From assembly GCA_026705345.1 (NCBI GenBank), contig JAPPAV010000044.1, forward strand, positions 1-64,000: DNA of 64,000 nucleotides, read 5' to 3'. This document shows, piece after piece, positions 1 to 8,322 of the stretch (positions are counted from its first letter, which is position 1; every line of letters begins with the position of its first letter). A program made the position numbers and the translations under genes. The DNA is from Gammaproteobacteria bacterium (GTDB taxonomy: Bacteria; Pseudomonadota; Gammaproteobacteria; Pseudomonadales; Azotimanducaceae). The notes under the pieces were generated by a model, which did no database searches, had not been told where the DNA came from, and saw only the letters and a program-made list of their open reading frames with translations.

Positions 1-2
1 CC

Positions 3-1220
3 AATGCCTGGGGCAGACTCGGGCGGGTCTACCACGCCCACGAGCTGTATGCGCCGGCGCTCACCTGCTACCGCCAGGCAATGGGTCTCGACGCGGACGA
101 CTACCACTGGCCATACCTCGCCGCCCACGCCGCTTCGGAAGTCGACAAGGACGCGGCGGTGGCACTGTTCGAGCGCGCCCGCGCACTCGCCCCGCGAAAC
201 GCAACGATTCTCGTCGCCCAGGGCGACCTGCTCGCTCGGGTGGGTCGTGCAGACGCCGCTCGCGAGGCATATCTCGCCGCGCTGGAGGCCGACGATCGGT
301 CCAGCTTCGCGCGCGTGGGCTTAGCGAGGGCGGCGCTTGTCGAGGACGACCTGCCCCGGGCGCGGTCCCTCCTCGAACGGGCTGCCAAACTGGCACCCAC
401 CGACGGCAGCATCTACCCGCTGTTGACCCGGGTCTTTATCCAACTGGGCGAGTCCGAATCGGCGGCCCGGGCCGAATGGCTCGCCAAGGTCTACGACACG
501 CCGCTCACTCCCCGCGATCCGCCCCTCGATGCCATGCGGCGACTCGCCGCGAACTCGCACGCCCTCGCCTCGGCCGGGCGGACGCTTGCCGAACGCGGCG
601 ACCTGCTTGGGGCCGAAGTGCAGCTGCGCAAGATGCTTGCGATCCGCCCGGGGACACCTCTGGAACTCGGCAATCTCGCCACCGTGCTGTCCCGACAAGG
701 ACGGCATGCCGAAGCGATGGAGTTCTTCGCCCAAGGTCTCGCCGGCAACCCCGATGATGTCGTTCTCTTGAGCCACCAGGGACTGACGCAGATGAAGATG
801 GGCGATGTCGAAGCCGCCGAGGCTGCCCTCGAGCGTGCCGCGACCCTCGATCCGTCCTATCCGCAAGCGCAGTTCAATCTCGGCGTGCTTCGCTTCGGTC
901 AGGGCAGGCACCGGGACGCGATTGTTCTCTTTGAACGGACCCTAGACCTCAACCCGGGCTTCACCGACGCCTATCTGAACCTCGGGAGCACCTACGCGGC
1001 TCTTGGCGAATACGAGCGGGCTCTCGACCCCTGGGAGCGGCTGAGGCAGGCCCAGCCAGACAACGCGGCGCTCATCCACAACATCGCCCTGGCCAACGCA
1101 CGGCTCGGCCGGCTCGACTCGGCGATCGCCGGCTTCGAACGCGCCGTCGAACTCGATCCGGACAACGCCGCCAGCCGCCAGGAGCTATCGAGGGCTCGGC
1201 TGCGCCAGCGGGCCGATTGA
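3..1220 (+). CDS. TPR-repeat protein, 5' end outside window
   Basis: The reading frame is open to the left edge, so the true start lies outside the window; about 405 residues are visible. They are a run of 34-residue helical repeats of TPR type. The clearest are in the last third (for example YPQAQFNLGVLRFGQGRHRD, then DAYLNLGSTYAALGEYERAL), with the usual small residue, Tyr/Leu and Ala spacing. TPR arrays are protein-interaction scaffolds and say nothing about a specific partner. No catalytic domain, membrane segment or signal peptide is seen in the visible part. The gene ends at TGA, with hicB ending about 80 bases downstream on the other strand. The family assignment is firm; the function is unknown. 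Confidence 0.85.
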   Translation, partial: NAWGRLGRVYHAHELYAPALTCYRQAMGLDADDYHWPYLAAHAASEVDKDAAVALFERARALAPRNATILVAQGDLLARVGRADAAREAYLAALEADDRSSFARVGLARAALVEDDLPRARSLLERAAKLAPTDGSIYPLLTRVFIQLGESESAARAEWLAKVYDTPLTPRDPPLDAMRRLAANSHALASAGRTLAERGDLLGAEVQLRKMLAIRPGTPLELGNLATVLSRQGRHAEAMEFFAQGLAGNPDDVVLLSHQGLTQMKMGDVEAAEAALERAATLDPSYPQAQFNLGVLRFGQGRHRDAIVLFERTLDLNPGFTDAYLNLGSTYAALGEYERALDPWERLRQAQPDNAALIHNIALANARLGRLDSAIAGFERAVELDPDNAASRQELSRARLRQRAD

Positions 1221-1301
1221 GCGGTTCGGTTCAACCCACCACACCCAGGAACATAGTCACAAGCTATTGGAAAACAAAGCTACTCGACTGGCGGAACGCC
1301 G

Positions 1302-1703
1302 TCAGGTGCTCTCGATCTCGCGCCGGGCGGCAGTCGCAAGGAAGGCGGAACGCGTCACCCGGCGCTGCTTGGCCTCGTCGTCGATGGCTTCGAGCAGCCC
1401 GCGGTCAAGGGAGATGTTGACCCGCCGCGACGAGCCCCGGTCGAGCAGCAGCGGAATCAGGACTATGTCGGCGTCACGACGCCAATCGGCCAGTTCCGGG
1501 TCGGCCTTGATGGCGTCGATCAGGCGTGGCGTGGGAACGGGCGCACCGTCGGCGGAAAGACCCTCGACGTGGAAGGCGAGGGCTTCGCAGCCGTTGCGAA
1601 CCGCGTCGTCCAAGGTGTCGCCGACGGACACGCAGCCCGGGAAATCGGGAAAGCTGACGCCATAACCCGCGTCGTCCCGATGGATGAAGGATACGTAGCG
1701 CAT
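1302..1703 (-). CDS. hicB: HicB-family antitoxin
   Basis: This 133-residue protein has the two parts expected of a HicB antitoxin. The N-terminal half is the partly degenerate RNase-H-like fold (FPDFPGCVSVGDTLDDA, then EALAFHVEGL). The C-terminal tail is a ribbon-helix-helix DNA-binding segment (SRRVNISLDRGLLEAIDDEA). It follows hicA on the same strand with a 12-base gap, the toxin-first order usual for hicAB. By family knowledge, HicB binds and neutralises HicA and represses the operon. A palindrome over the promoter at 1921-1940 is the likely operator. Length and motifs look intact. Confidence 0.9.
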   Translation of the reverse strand: MRYVSFIHRDDAGYGVSFPDFPGCVSVGDTLDDAVRNGCEALAFHVEGLSADGAPVPTPRLIDAIKADPELADWRRDADIVLIPLLLDRGSSRRVNISLDRGLLEAIDDEAKQRRVTRSAFLATAARREIEST

Positions 1704-1715
1704 CGGTCCTCCTCC

Positions 1716-1949
1716 TCAGACACTCCATCCTGCCTGCCGGTAGATGGATGCCACCGTGCCGCGCGGGATGTCCTCATTCGGGTGTGGCACAGTTACTCGC
1801 CCACGTTTCGTGGGATGCGTGAACTGCCGGTGGCTGCCCTTGGTGGCGACATGGACCCAGCCGTCCTCTTCCAGCATACGGATCAGCCTCCCGCTGTTAC
1901 GTTCCTCGATGGCTTCTCTTTTGTGTATCAATATACACAACGGCGTCAC
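1716..1949 (-). CDS. hicA: HicA-family mRNA interferase toxin, start uncertain
   Basis: The core carries the HicA double-stranded-RNA-binding-like fold with the catalytic histidine motif (KGSHRQFTHP, then VTVPHP and the C-terminal IYRQAGW). HicA toxins cleave mRNA and are held in check by HicB. The coordinates give the longest frame, but its first codons lie inside a promoter and palindrome (1921-1940, -10 at 1930-1935), so they are probably not translated. The first ATG downstream of that promoter is at 1877, preceded by GGGAGG, and would give only 53 residues and lose most of helix 1. The homologous start of other HicA proteins falls near 1901, where the codon is CGT. The toxin may therefore be weakened or start at a non-standard codon. 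Confidence 0.8.
   Translation of the reverse strand: MTPLCILIHKREAIEERNSGRLIRMLEEDGWVHVATKGSHRQFTHPTKRGRVTVPHPNEDIPRGTVASIYRQAGWSV
1921..1940. promoter_or_regulatory. Palindromic operator over hicAB promoter
   Basis: A perfect inverted repeat with 8-base arms, TTGTGTAT and ATACACAA, separated by four bases. It overlaps the proposed -10 of the hicA promoter. The position and symmetry fit a site for the ribbon-helix-helix domain of HicB. That HicB binds here is inference. Confidence 0.65.
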
Positions 1950-1959
1950 GCCGTATCAA
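1930..1959 (-). promoter_or_regulatory. Sigma-70-type promoter for hicAB
   Basis: On the minus strand there is TTGATA, then an 18-base spacer, then TATATT (the -10 is the complement of 1930-1935). Transcription would begin near 1923, downstream of the longest hicA frame's start codon. This is why that start is doubted. The AT-rich box stands out in otherwise GC-rich sequence. Confidence 0.5.
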
Positions 1960-1969
1960 CGGTTGGGAA

Positions 1970-2953
1970 TTGCGAGGCCCGCTGCGACTGGTCGTCATCG
2001 ACGAGGTGCAGTTGCGACCGGAACTGTTTCCGACGCTGCGCGTTCTCGTCGACCGGTCGCCCTCGCCCTCGCGGTTTCTGGTTCTCGGCAGCGCGTCGGG
2101 TCCGCTTCTCCGCCAGACATCCGAGAGCTTGGCCGGCCGGGTGGAACGGGTCCTCCTGGGAGGTTTCACGCTGCGCGAGACGACCGGCGACCCGCCCGAC
2201 GCCCAAGCGCGATTGTGGCGTCGCGGGGGAATGCCGCGCTCGTATCTCGCCGCGAACGAAGCGGACAGCGCCGCGTGGCGTCGGGAGTTCATACAGACCC
2301 TGTTGGAACGGGACTTTCCGCAATGGGGAACATCCGTGCCCGCGGCGGCAATGGGGCGTTTCTGGACCATGCTGGCGCACTACCACGGACAGACGTGGAA
2401 CGCCGCCGAACCGGCTAGGGCGCTCGGCGCTCCGCCGGCTGCGGTCCGCCGCTATCTGGATATTCTCACCGACGCGATGATGGTGCGCCAGCTACGACCG
2501 TGGTTCGCCAACCTGCGCAAACGCCAAGTGAAGGCACCGAGGATCTACCTGCGAGACTCGGGTCTGCTGCACCAATTGCTGGGCATAGCCACGGAGAGGG
2601 AACTCATGACGCACCCTCGCGTCGGCGCGTCGTGGGAAGGGTTCGTTCTCGAGCAGGTGCTCGCCATGGAACCCCACGACGAGGCGTACTTCTGGGCAAC
2701 GCATCAAGGTGCCGAAATCGATCTGATCCTGCGCCGGGGCGAAAGTCTCTATGGCGTCGAGTGCAAGTTCGCCGACGCGCCGCGCATGACGCCTTCCATT
2801 CGCAACGCCTTGGCCGACCTCGGCCTCGTTCGAGTATCCGTGGTCTATCCCGGCGACCAGCGCTTCCCGCTCTACGAGCGCGTCGACGTGGTGCCGCTCT
2901 CGGCGTTGTCGCAAGACGACCCGCTGTTCGACACGACCGACCCGCAAGCCTAG
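1970..2953 (+). pseudogene. 5'-truncated AAA ATPase with DUF4143 domain
   Basis: The 327-residue frame opens abruptly at a TTG with no ribosome-binding site, directly at the Walker B part of an ATPase (LRLVVIDEVQLRPELF, then RFLVLGSASGPLL). It continues through the C-terminal DUF4143 nuclease-like domain (RIYLRDSGLLHQLLGI, then GAEIDLIL and YGVECKF). Intact members have about 100 more N-terminal residues with the Walker A loop, and none of these are found upstream. The break lies within some tens of bases of the hicAB promoter, so insertion of hicAB or a linked deletion probably removed the 5' end. The remaining frame has no stops, so the damage is recent or the fragment is kept. ATP hydrolysis should be lost. 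Confidence 0.75.
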
Positions 2954-3011
2954 TTGCCATGCCGGACATCGCCATGGTGACCGGCCAGGGTGCCAAAGAC
3001 ACCTCGGTATC

Positions 3012-3116
3012 GTGACCGCCGACGGCGTTATGAGTTCCTTCGTCGTCTACCCGGAAAAGTGAGGCCGGTATCCGCCCGTCCTGTTCTACATGGATGCGCC
3101 CGGCAAGCGCGCGACG
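3012..3116 (+). pseudogene. Relic of dienelactone-hydrolase-family gene
   Basis: One frame reads VTADGVMSSFVVYPEK, then TGA at 3060-3062, then GRYPPVLFYMDAPGKR. Both halves match the start of a subfamily of dienelactone hydrolases (typically ...PDGxMDxYxVxPE-GG-PHPxVxFYMDAPGxRE). The TGA falls where the family has Gly, so GGA to TGA would explain it. Homology ends after about 35 codons and the rest of the alpha/beta hydrolase, with its catalytic Cys-Asp-His, is absent. It is a decayed 5' fragment. Confidence 0.55.
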
Positions 3117-3277
3117 GGTCCACGCGTATCCGCTCGAATGCCCTCCGCCGGGGCGCTCCCGCTTTGGCAGCTGTCGACGCCATGCGTCACGGCAGCATCA
3201 GCGTGTTCGGCGCAATGTCATTTCGATATGGCTTGGGGCGAACGTCCTACGCCGTGTGAGACCGAAATCGCGTGTGT

Positions 3278-3335
3278 CCCGGACTCCTTCCCTCCCGGAC
3301 TCCTTCCCGGACTCCTCCGGTTGTCCCGGACTCCT
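3278..3335 (+). repeat. Four short direct repeats of CCCGGACTCCT
   Basis: The unit CCCGGACTCCT starts at 3278, 3294, 3306 and 3325, separated by 1 to 8 bases of C/T-rich spacer. It lies in the non-coding stretch between the hydrolase relic and the 3' end of the next gene. The 2954-3367 interval holds nothing else recognisable. Confidence 0.75.
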
Positions 3336-3367
3336 CTCGAGAATCCTCGACCGCCCGCCGTTGCTCT

Positions 3368-4255
3368 TCAGGGAGAAGAACCCAGTTCGCCGCCGCCGCC
3401 GCGAAGCCAGCGGGCAACCCGTTGCCGCGTTGCGTCGAGCACCTCTTCGTAGTGCGGGGGAAACGGCGGCCACTGGCCTTTAGACGTCAGCAAGAATATC
3501 CCGTGCGGGTACAGCCTGCCGGTGCGCCCGTCCACCGCCACGAAGACCTCCTTCTTGATGGGGGGCCACGACAGCGCAACCTCGGACAGGTCGCCGGTTG
3601 AGGTCCGGATGGTGTAGTCGTCCGGCAGGACCGTCCCGGGAGCCGCCTCTTCCAATGCGGTTTGCAGTGCGTCGAAGTCGAGGGGTTCGTTTGCGCGCAT
3701 TTCGGCAATGGTCGTTTCGCTGGTTCTTCGGATTCGTCGCTCGATGGCCCGACGCGGCACCCAGCCGGTCTGGATCCAGACGATCCACGTGGTCTCGACG
3801 GGATAGTCCCGGCTGTCGACCGTCATGCCGAAGGGGTTGAGTTCCGGCGCATCGAGCAGACTCTCCGGCAGCTTCGGCAGCCGGATCCGGTCGGGCGGAT
3901 CCGGGGCAACGTCCGCCAGCGGGTGCGCCCATCTCTCCCCTTGCAGGTAGACCGGATCCAGATGGCGAAGGTACGTGTCGACCACGTCCAGCACGGCCCG
4001 TTCGGTCAGGCACCCGTCGCAGAGCGCGGGGCGACCCTCCTCGACCGCCGCAACATCGTCACCATCCTGGACGGCTTGAAGGGGCGGCGGCGGGACAGGC
4101 GCAGCCGGGGGCGGCGGGAACTGCGCGGCCAACGAAGGGGGCGGGTCCGGCGAGGGCGGCGGCGCGTTGCGATGACCCCCGGGCCACAGAAGAACCAGCG
4201 TCGCGACGACGATCGCCACGAGCACGGCACCTCCCGAAAACGCCGCAGGCCGCAT
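3368..4255 (-). CDS. Pro-rich membrane-anchored protein, unknown function
   Basis: I do not recognise the family. From ATG at 4255 the protein has a short N-terminus, one hydrophobic segment (AVLVAIVVATLVLLW, about residues 11-25), a proline-rich linker of about 40 residues (PPPSPDPPP, then PPPPAAPVPPPP), and a globular C-terminal region of about 230 residues with two nearby cysteines (ALCDGC). This fits a single-pass anchor with a periplasmic domain held off the membrane. ATG 4255 is preferred over ATG 4279 because it follows the upstream protease pseudogene's TGA by one base (TGAGATG), a typical coupled arrangement. The two genes were probably one transcription unit. No catalytic motif is seen. 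Confidence 0.6.
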   Translation of the reverse strand: MRPAAFSGGAVLVAIVVATLVLLWPGGHRNAPPPSPDPPPSLAAQFPPPPAAPVPPPPLQAVQDGDDVAAVEEGRPALCDGCLTERAVLDVVDTYLRHLDPVYLQGERWAHPLADVAPDPPDRIRLPKLPESLLDAPELNPFGMTVDSRDYPVETTWIVWIQTGWVPRRAIERRIRRTSETTIAEMRANEPLDFDALQTALEEAAPGTVLPDDYTIRTSTGDLSEVALSWPPIKKEVFVAVDGRTGRLYPHGIFLLTSKGQWPPFPPHYEEVLDATRQRVARWLRGGGGELGSSP

Positions 4256-4256
4256 C

Positions 4257-5183
4257 TCAGCAAACGATCGAGTACACATCCAACCATTCCTCCCAGTTCG
4301 GCAGGTCGAACGGATCGGAAATGACCGGTAGCCCGATGGCGGTGACTAGGTGGGGCGCTTGCTCTTCCAAGATGTCGGCCACATTCCTGTGCAGCGACGC
4401 CGGGGTCACCGCCGAATTCTTCAGACGCAGGCGCGCCGCCATGTAGACATCGAAGGCATAATCCTCACCCATCTCGGCGGCGAGTTTCTTGTACGCCTTG
4501 ACCACCAGGAAGCCCAGATCGTGGGCACAGCCCGATGCGCCGTTTGCGGTGCCAAGTTTGTTGAGGCAGTTCTTTCCGCCAAGGATGTCCGCCAAGGATG
4601 TCCGCCACGTTGTCCGCCGACGGTTCCGAAACTCGTCGGCCCGGCGTCACGCGGAGGGCGACGATTTCCGCGAGGCCCTCGTTCACGCCCCATTTCTTGA
4701 TACCCGCCTCGTTGCACGGCGGATCGCAACTCCCCACCCCCACGTTCTTGTCGAAGTCGGCGTGTGCCACCTCGTGCGCGAGGTCGCCGGAGCGCGCGTC
4801 TGGGTACAAGATGATTGAATCATGTTCCGTGACGTAGTGACCATTCCAGCCGTTGGGGTTTGCTGTGTCCATGATGATGACATGCAGCACGCCGTCACCA
4901 TCCCCATACGGTCCTCGCCGAGCGCCACGCTCGCAGCCTGCACATCGGCCCATACTTCCTTCGCCGCCGTGCAGTCGGCGGTCAGTGCCCCCTCCACACA
5001 CTCAGGCTTTCCCCACACAGTCAACCGCCCCCCGCCGATGGGCTGCCGAAAGCCGTGGCATATGACGAAAAAAGAGGGCTGGCACCCGCCACAGGGTCCG
5101 TTACTTGGGAACCCAGCGTCGTCGCGGCAATTTGCGTCGTCACCGCTCGCCCGGTCGACCAGGCCATCTGCGCGGGCGACCAC
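4257..5183 (-). pseudogene. HExxH zinc metalloprotease gene broken by two frameshifts
   Basis: Three adjacent minus-strand frames join into one protein. The first frame ends near CTAAKEVWADVQAASVALGE. The second carries LHVIIMDTANPNGWNGHYV, then DLAHEVAHADFDKN (HExxH zinc site) and WGVNEGLAEIVA, whose Glu is a plausible third ligand. The third runs GGKNCLNKLGTANGASG to the end. The first break is at a CCCC run at 4902-4905, where one more base would restore GEDRMGDGDGV. The second is an exact 13-base tandem duplication at 4576-4601, and removing one copy restores VADILGGKNCLNK. The start is unresolved: the coordinate given is the longest upstream frame, which runs into a dispersed hairpin repeat. 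The family is not named. Confidence 0.75.
4576..4601. repeat. 13-base tandem duplication causing frameshift
   Basis: CCGCCAAGGATGT occurs twice in direct contact (4576-4588 and 4589-4601) inside the protease pseudogene. Thirteen is not a multiple of three, so the second copy shifts the frame. One copy alone gives a continuous protein. Confidence 0.9.
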
Positions 5184-5199
5184 AAGGGTCGCCCCTACG
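5172..5199. repeat. Dispersed hairpin element, type A
   Basis: On the plus strand, GGCGACC (5175-5181) pairs with GGTCGCC (5187-5193) across ACAAG, followed by the constant CCCCTACG end. It sits between the protease pseudogene and the RND pump 3' end. Confidence 0.85.
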
Positions 5200-5215
5200 A
5201 TTCCAACGCGGTGCG

Positions 5216-8200
5216 TCAGGTCGTCGCCTCTTTCCGGTCCATCAGGTTCGCCAGCCGGCGCGATACGGCCTGGGGCGACCCCGTGCGTCGGGCCAGGAGC
5301 GCATAGAACGAAGGCACGACGAACAGAGTTAGCAAGGTCGCTAGCGAGACGCCGGAGAACACCACGATGCCGAGCACGATCCGGCTCTCCGAACCGGCAC
5401 CCGTGGCGAGGATCAGCGGGATGGATCCCATCACCGTGGAGATCGTGGTCATCACCACGGGGCGCAGACGAATGGAGGCGCCCCAGATGATCGCCTGCTC
5501 GAAGGAACGTCCCGCGTCGCGCATCTGGTTGATGAACTCGACGATCAGGACGCCGTTCTTCGACGCGATGCCGATCAGCATGACCATGCCGATCTGGCTG
5601 AAGATGTTGATCGAGGATCCGGTCAGATACAGCCCCAGGAGCGCCCCCGTCACCGCCAGGGGTACCGTCACGAGGATCACCAGCGGGTGCACGAAGCTCT
5701 CGAACTGGGCGGCGAGGACCAGGAACACCACAAGCAGCGACATGGCGAGCAGGAACGCCAGGCCGCCGCTTGCCTCCTTGTACTCCAGCGACTCGCCCTG
5801 GTAGTCGATGCGCGCTTGCCCCGGGAAGGATTCGCGCACGACCTGTTCCAGGAACGCCAGCGCGTCGCCGAGCGCCGTTTCCGGTCCGAGGTTCGCCGAG
5901 ATCGTGATGGACCGCAGCCGGTTGTAGCGGTTGAGGGTCCCGGGACCGGCGCGTTCCTCGACCCGGATCAGGTTGGCTAGGGGCACCAGCTCCCCGCTTC
6001 GGTCGGAGCGCACATAGATGTTGGCGAGGTCTTCGGCCGAGGCGCGCTGGTCGTCCCTGGCCTGCAGGATGACATCGTACTCCTGGCCGTCCTTGACATA
6101 GGTGGTGATGCGTTGCTCGCTCATCATGGTGGACAGCGTGCGGCCGATCGTCTGCACGGAGACGCCGAGATCGGCGGCGCGGTTCTTGTCGATGCGCACG
6201 ATCGCCTGGGGCCGGGTCTCCTTTAGGTTGCTGTCTATGCGGGTCAGGCCCGGAAACTCGCCGGCCCGTTCGAAGATCACGTCACGCCACTCGGCCAAGG
6301 TGTCGTAGTCCGGCCCGCCCAGCACGAGTTGCACCGGCTGCCCCGACCCGTAGCCCGACAGTCCCGATCGGACGTATGCGAAGGCGCGGACACCGGGGAC
6401 CTCCTGCCATGCGGCCGTGACCCGGTCGGCGGCCTCCTGGGTGGTGACGGTGCGTTCCCGCCAGGGCTTCATCACGACCATGACGACCCCGCTGTTGGTG
6501 CCGCCGCCTCCCCAACCCGGCACGGCCATCACGACCACGTCGGCGATCCCCTCATTGACCATCTGCAGTGCAGGCACTTCCAGTTTCAGGGCATCGATCT
6601 TCATCCGTTCGATGCCAACGCCCTCGACGCCGGAGAACCTCGCCATGAACGTGCCTTGATCTTCGGCCGGAACATATTCCTGGGGCACGACCTCGAACAA
6701 CGCATAGGCCGAAGCCAGCGCCCCAGCCGCCACGGGAACCGCGACCCAGGGGTGGGCGATCAACCAACCCAGCACCTTCGCATAGCCGCGCCGCAAGGCC
6801 GCGAAGCCGGCATCGATGGCCCGGGACAGACGGTTCTCCCGTCCCGCTGAACGTAGCAGCTTCGAACACATCACCGGGGTGAGCGACAGCGCCAAGACGC
6901 TGGAGAACACGACGGCCGCCGCGATGGTGACCACGAGTTCGCCGAAGATGATGCCGATCGAGTCGGTGAGGAACAGGATCGGCGCGAACACCGCCACCAG
7001 CACCGCCGTCGTGGCGATGACCGCGAAGGCGACCTGCCTTGCACCCCGGTACGCGGCGACAAGCGGGGGCTCGCCCTCCTCGATGCGGCGGTGGATGTTC
7101 TCCAGCACGACGATGGCATCGTCGACCACGAGACCGATCGACAGCACCAGCGCCAGCAGCGTGATCAGGTTGACCGTGTAGCCGAACGACGCCAAGGCGA
7201 TGAACGCGGACACGAGGCAGACGGGAATCGTGACCGCCGGAATGGCCATCGTTCTCAAGGATCCGAGGAAGACCAGGATCACCAGGCTGACGAGTACCGT
7301 CGTGATGGCGATGGTGCGATACACCGAGTTCACCGCTTCGCGGATGAAAACCGAGTCGTCGGAACCGGTGGTGAGCCGCATGTGGTCCGGAATCGACTCG
7401 TTGACCCGGGCAATCTCCTCCTTGACGGCCTCCAACGCTTCCAGGGTGTTCGCCGTCGACTGCTTGATGATGCCGATGCTCACCGTGGGGAGACCGTTGG
7501 CGCGATAGACCGACCGGTGATCCAGGGGCGCGACCTCGACGGTGGCGACCTCACCAAGGCGGATCAGGTGACCGTCGTCGCCGCGGGCGAGAACCAGTTC
7601 CCGAAAGTCCTGTGCGGAGGCGTAGCCCCGCGCGACGCGAACCGTCAACTCCCGATCGACGGTCTCGAGGCGCCCTGCGGGCAACTCCATGTTCTCGCGC
7701 ATCAGCGCCGACTCGATGTCGGTCACCGTCAAATTCCGGGCGGCCAACGCGAGGCGGTCGATCCAGATGCGCATCGCCGGTCGCGCGCCGTACACGCTGG
7801 CGTTCGCGACGCCCGGGATGACTCCGAACCGGTCGGCAATGTAGCGTTCGGTGTAGTCGGTCAATTCCATGCGGTCGAGTTCGGAACTCACCACGTTGAT
7901 GTACATGACGGGCCAGGCGTCCGAGTCCTGCTTGCGCACCTCCGGCGGGCGGACGCCTTCCGGCAGATCCCGCAGCGCACGCGCCACGCGATCGCGGACA
8001 TCGTTCGCGGCGTCGTCGATGTCGCGACCGAGGTCGAACTCGAGGTTGATGTACGAACGGCCATCCTGGCTCGACGAGCGCACCGACTTGACCCCCTCGA
8101 TGCCGCTGATCTCCTCCTCGATCACCGTGGTGACGCGGTTTTCCACGACCCCAGCCGAGGCGCCGGGATAGGTCGTTCCGATGGACACCACCGGCGGCGT

Positions 8201-8320
8201 CACGTCGGGATACTCCCGCAATGGCAGCAACGAAAAGGACAGGACCCCGAACGCCACCAAGCCGAGACTGATCACCGTCGCGAACACCGGTCGCTTCACG
8301 GATGTATCGGACAGCCACAT
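5216..8320 (-). CDS. RND multidrug efflux permease, HAE1 family
   Basis: This 1034-residue inner-membrane transporter is full length for the AcrB/MexB/MexF-type family. It starts with the first membrane helix (RPVFATVISLGLVAFGVLSF) and the porter-domain opening DVTPPVVSIGTTYPGAS. In the TM4 region it shows the conserved motif GLVVDDAIVVLENIHRR with the proton-relay Asp pair. The C-terminal half repeats the helices (GALLGLYLTGSSINIFSQIG, then GIASKNGVLIVEFINQMRDAG). It should export hydrophobic compounds by proton antiport in a tripartite complex. It starts two bases after the adaptor gene's stop, so the two form an operon. No outer-membrane channel gene is in the window, and the substrate cannot be read from sequence. 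Confidence 0.95.
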   Translation of the reverse strand: MWLSDTSVKRPVFATVISLGLVAFGVLSFSLLPLREYPDVTPPVVSIGTTYPGASAGVVENRVTTVIEEEISGIEGVKSVRSSSQDGRSYINLEFDLGRDIDDAANDVRDRVARALRDLPEGVRPPEVRKQDSDAWPVMYINVVSSELDRMELTDYTERYIADRFGVIPGVANASVYGARPAMRIWIDRLALAARNLTVTDIESALMRENMELPAGRLETVDRELTVRVARGYASAQDFRELVLARGDDGHLIRLGEVATVEVAPLDHRSVYRANGLPTVSIGIIKQSTANTLEALEAVKEEIARVNESIPDHMRLTTGSDDSVFIREAVNSVYRTIAITTVLVSLVILVFLGSLRTMAIPAVTIPVCLVSAFIALASFGYTVNLITLLALVLSIGLVVDDAIVVLENIHRRIEEGEPPLVAAYRGARQVAFAVIATTAVLVAVFAPILFLTDSIGIIFGELVVTIAAAVVFSSVLALSLTPVMCSKLLRSAGRENRLSRAIDAGFAALRRGYAKVLGWLIAHPWVAVPVAAGALASAYALFEVVPQEYVPAEDQGTFMARFSGVEGVGIERMKIDALKLEVPALQMVNEGIADVVVMAVPGWGGGGTNSGVVMVVMKPWRERTVTTQEAADRVTAAWQEVPGVRAFAYVRSGLSGYGSGQPVQLVLGGPDYDTLAEWRDVIFERAGEFPGLTRIDSNLKETRPQAIVRIDKNRAADLGVSVQTIGRTLSTMMSEQRITTYVKDGQEYDVILQARDDQRASAEDLANIYVRSDRSGELVPLANLIRVEERAGPGTLNRYNRLRSITISANLGPETALGDALAFLEQVVRESFPGQARIDYQGESLEYKEASGGLAFLLAMSLLVVFLVLAAQFESFVHPLVILVTVPLAVTGALLGLYLTGSSINIFSQIGMVMLIGIASKNGVLIVEFINQMRDAGRSFEQAIIWGASIRLRPVVMTTISTVMGSIPLILATGAGSESRIVLGIVVFSGVSLATLLTLFVVPSFYALLARRTGSPQAVSRRLANLMDRKEATT

Positions 8321-8322
8321 GG

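Noticed and set aside
3060..3062. TGA in the hydrolase relic as selenocysteine
   Set aside because: The position is a Gly in the family, there is no downstream SECIS-like hairpin apparent, and homology ends soon after, so a nonsense mutation is simpler.
4257..5183. Programmed frameshifting in the metalloprotease
   Set aside because: Two separate shifts are needed and one is an exact 13-base duplication, which is a mutation rather than a recoding signal.
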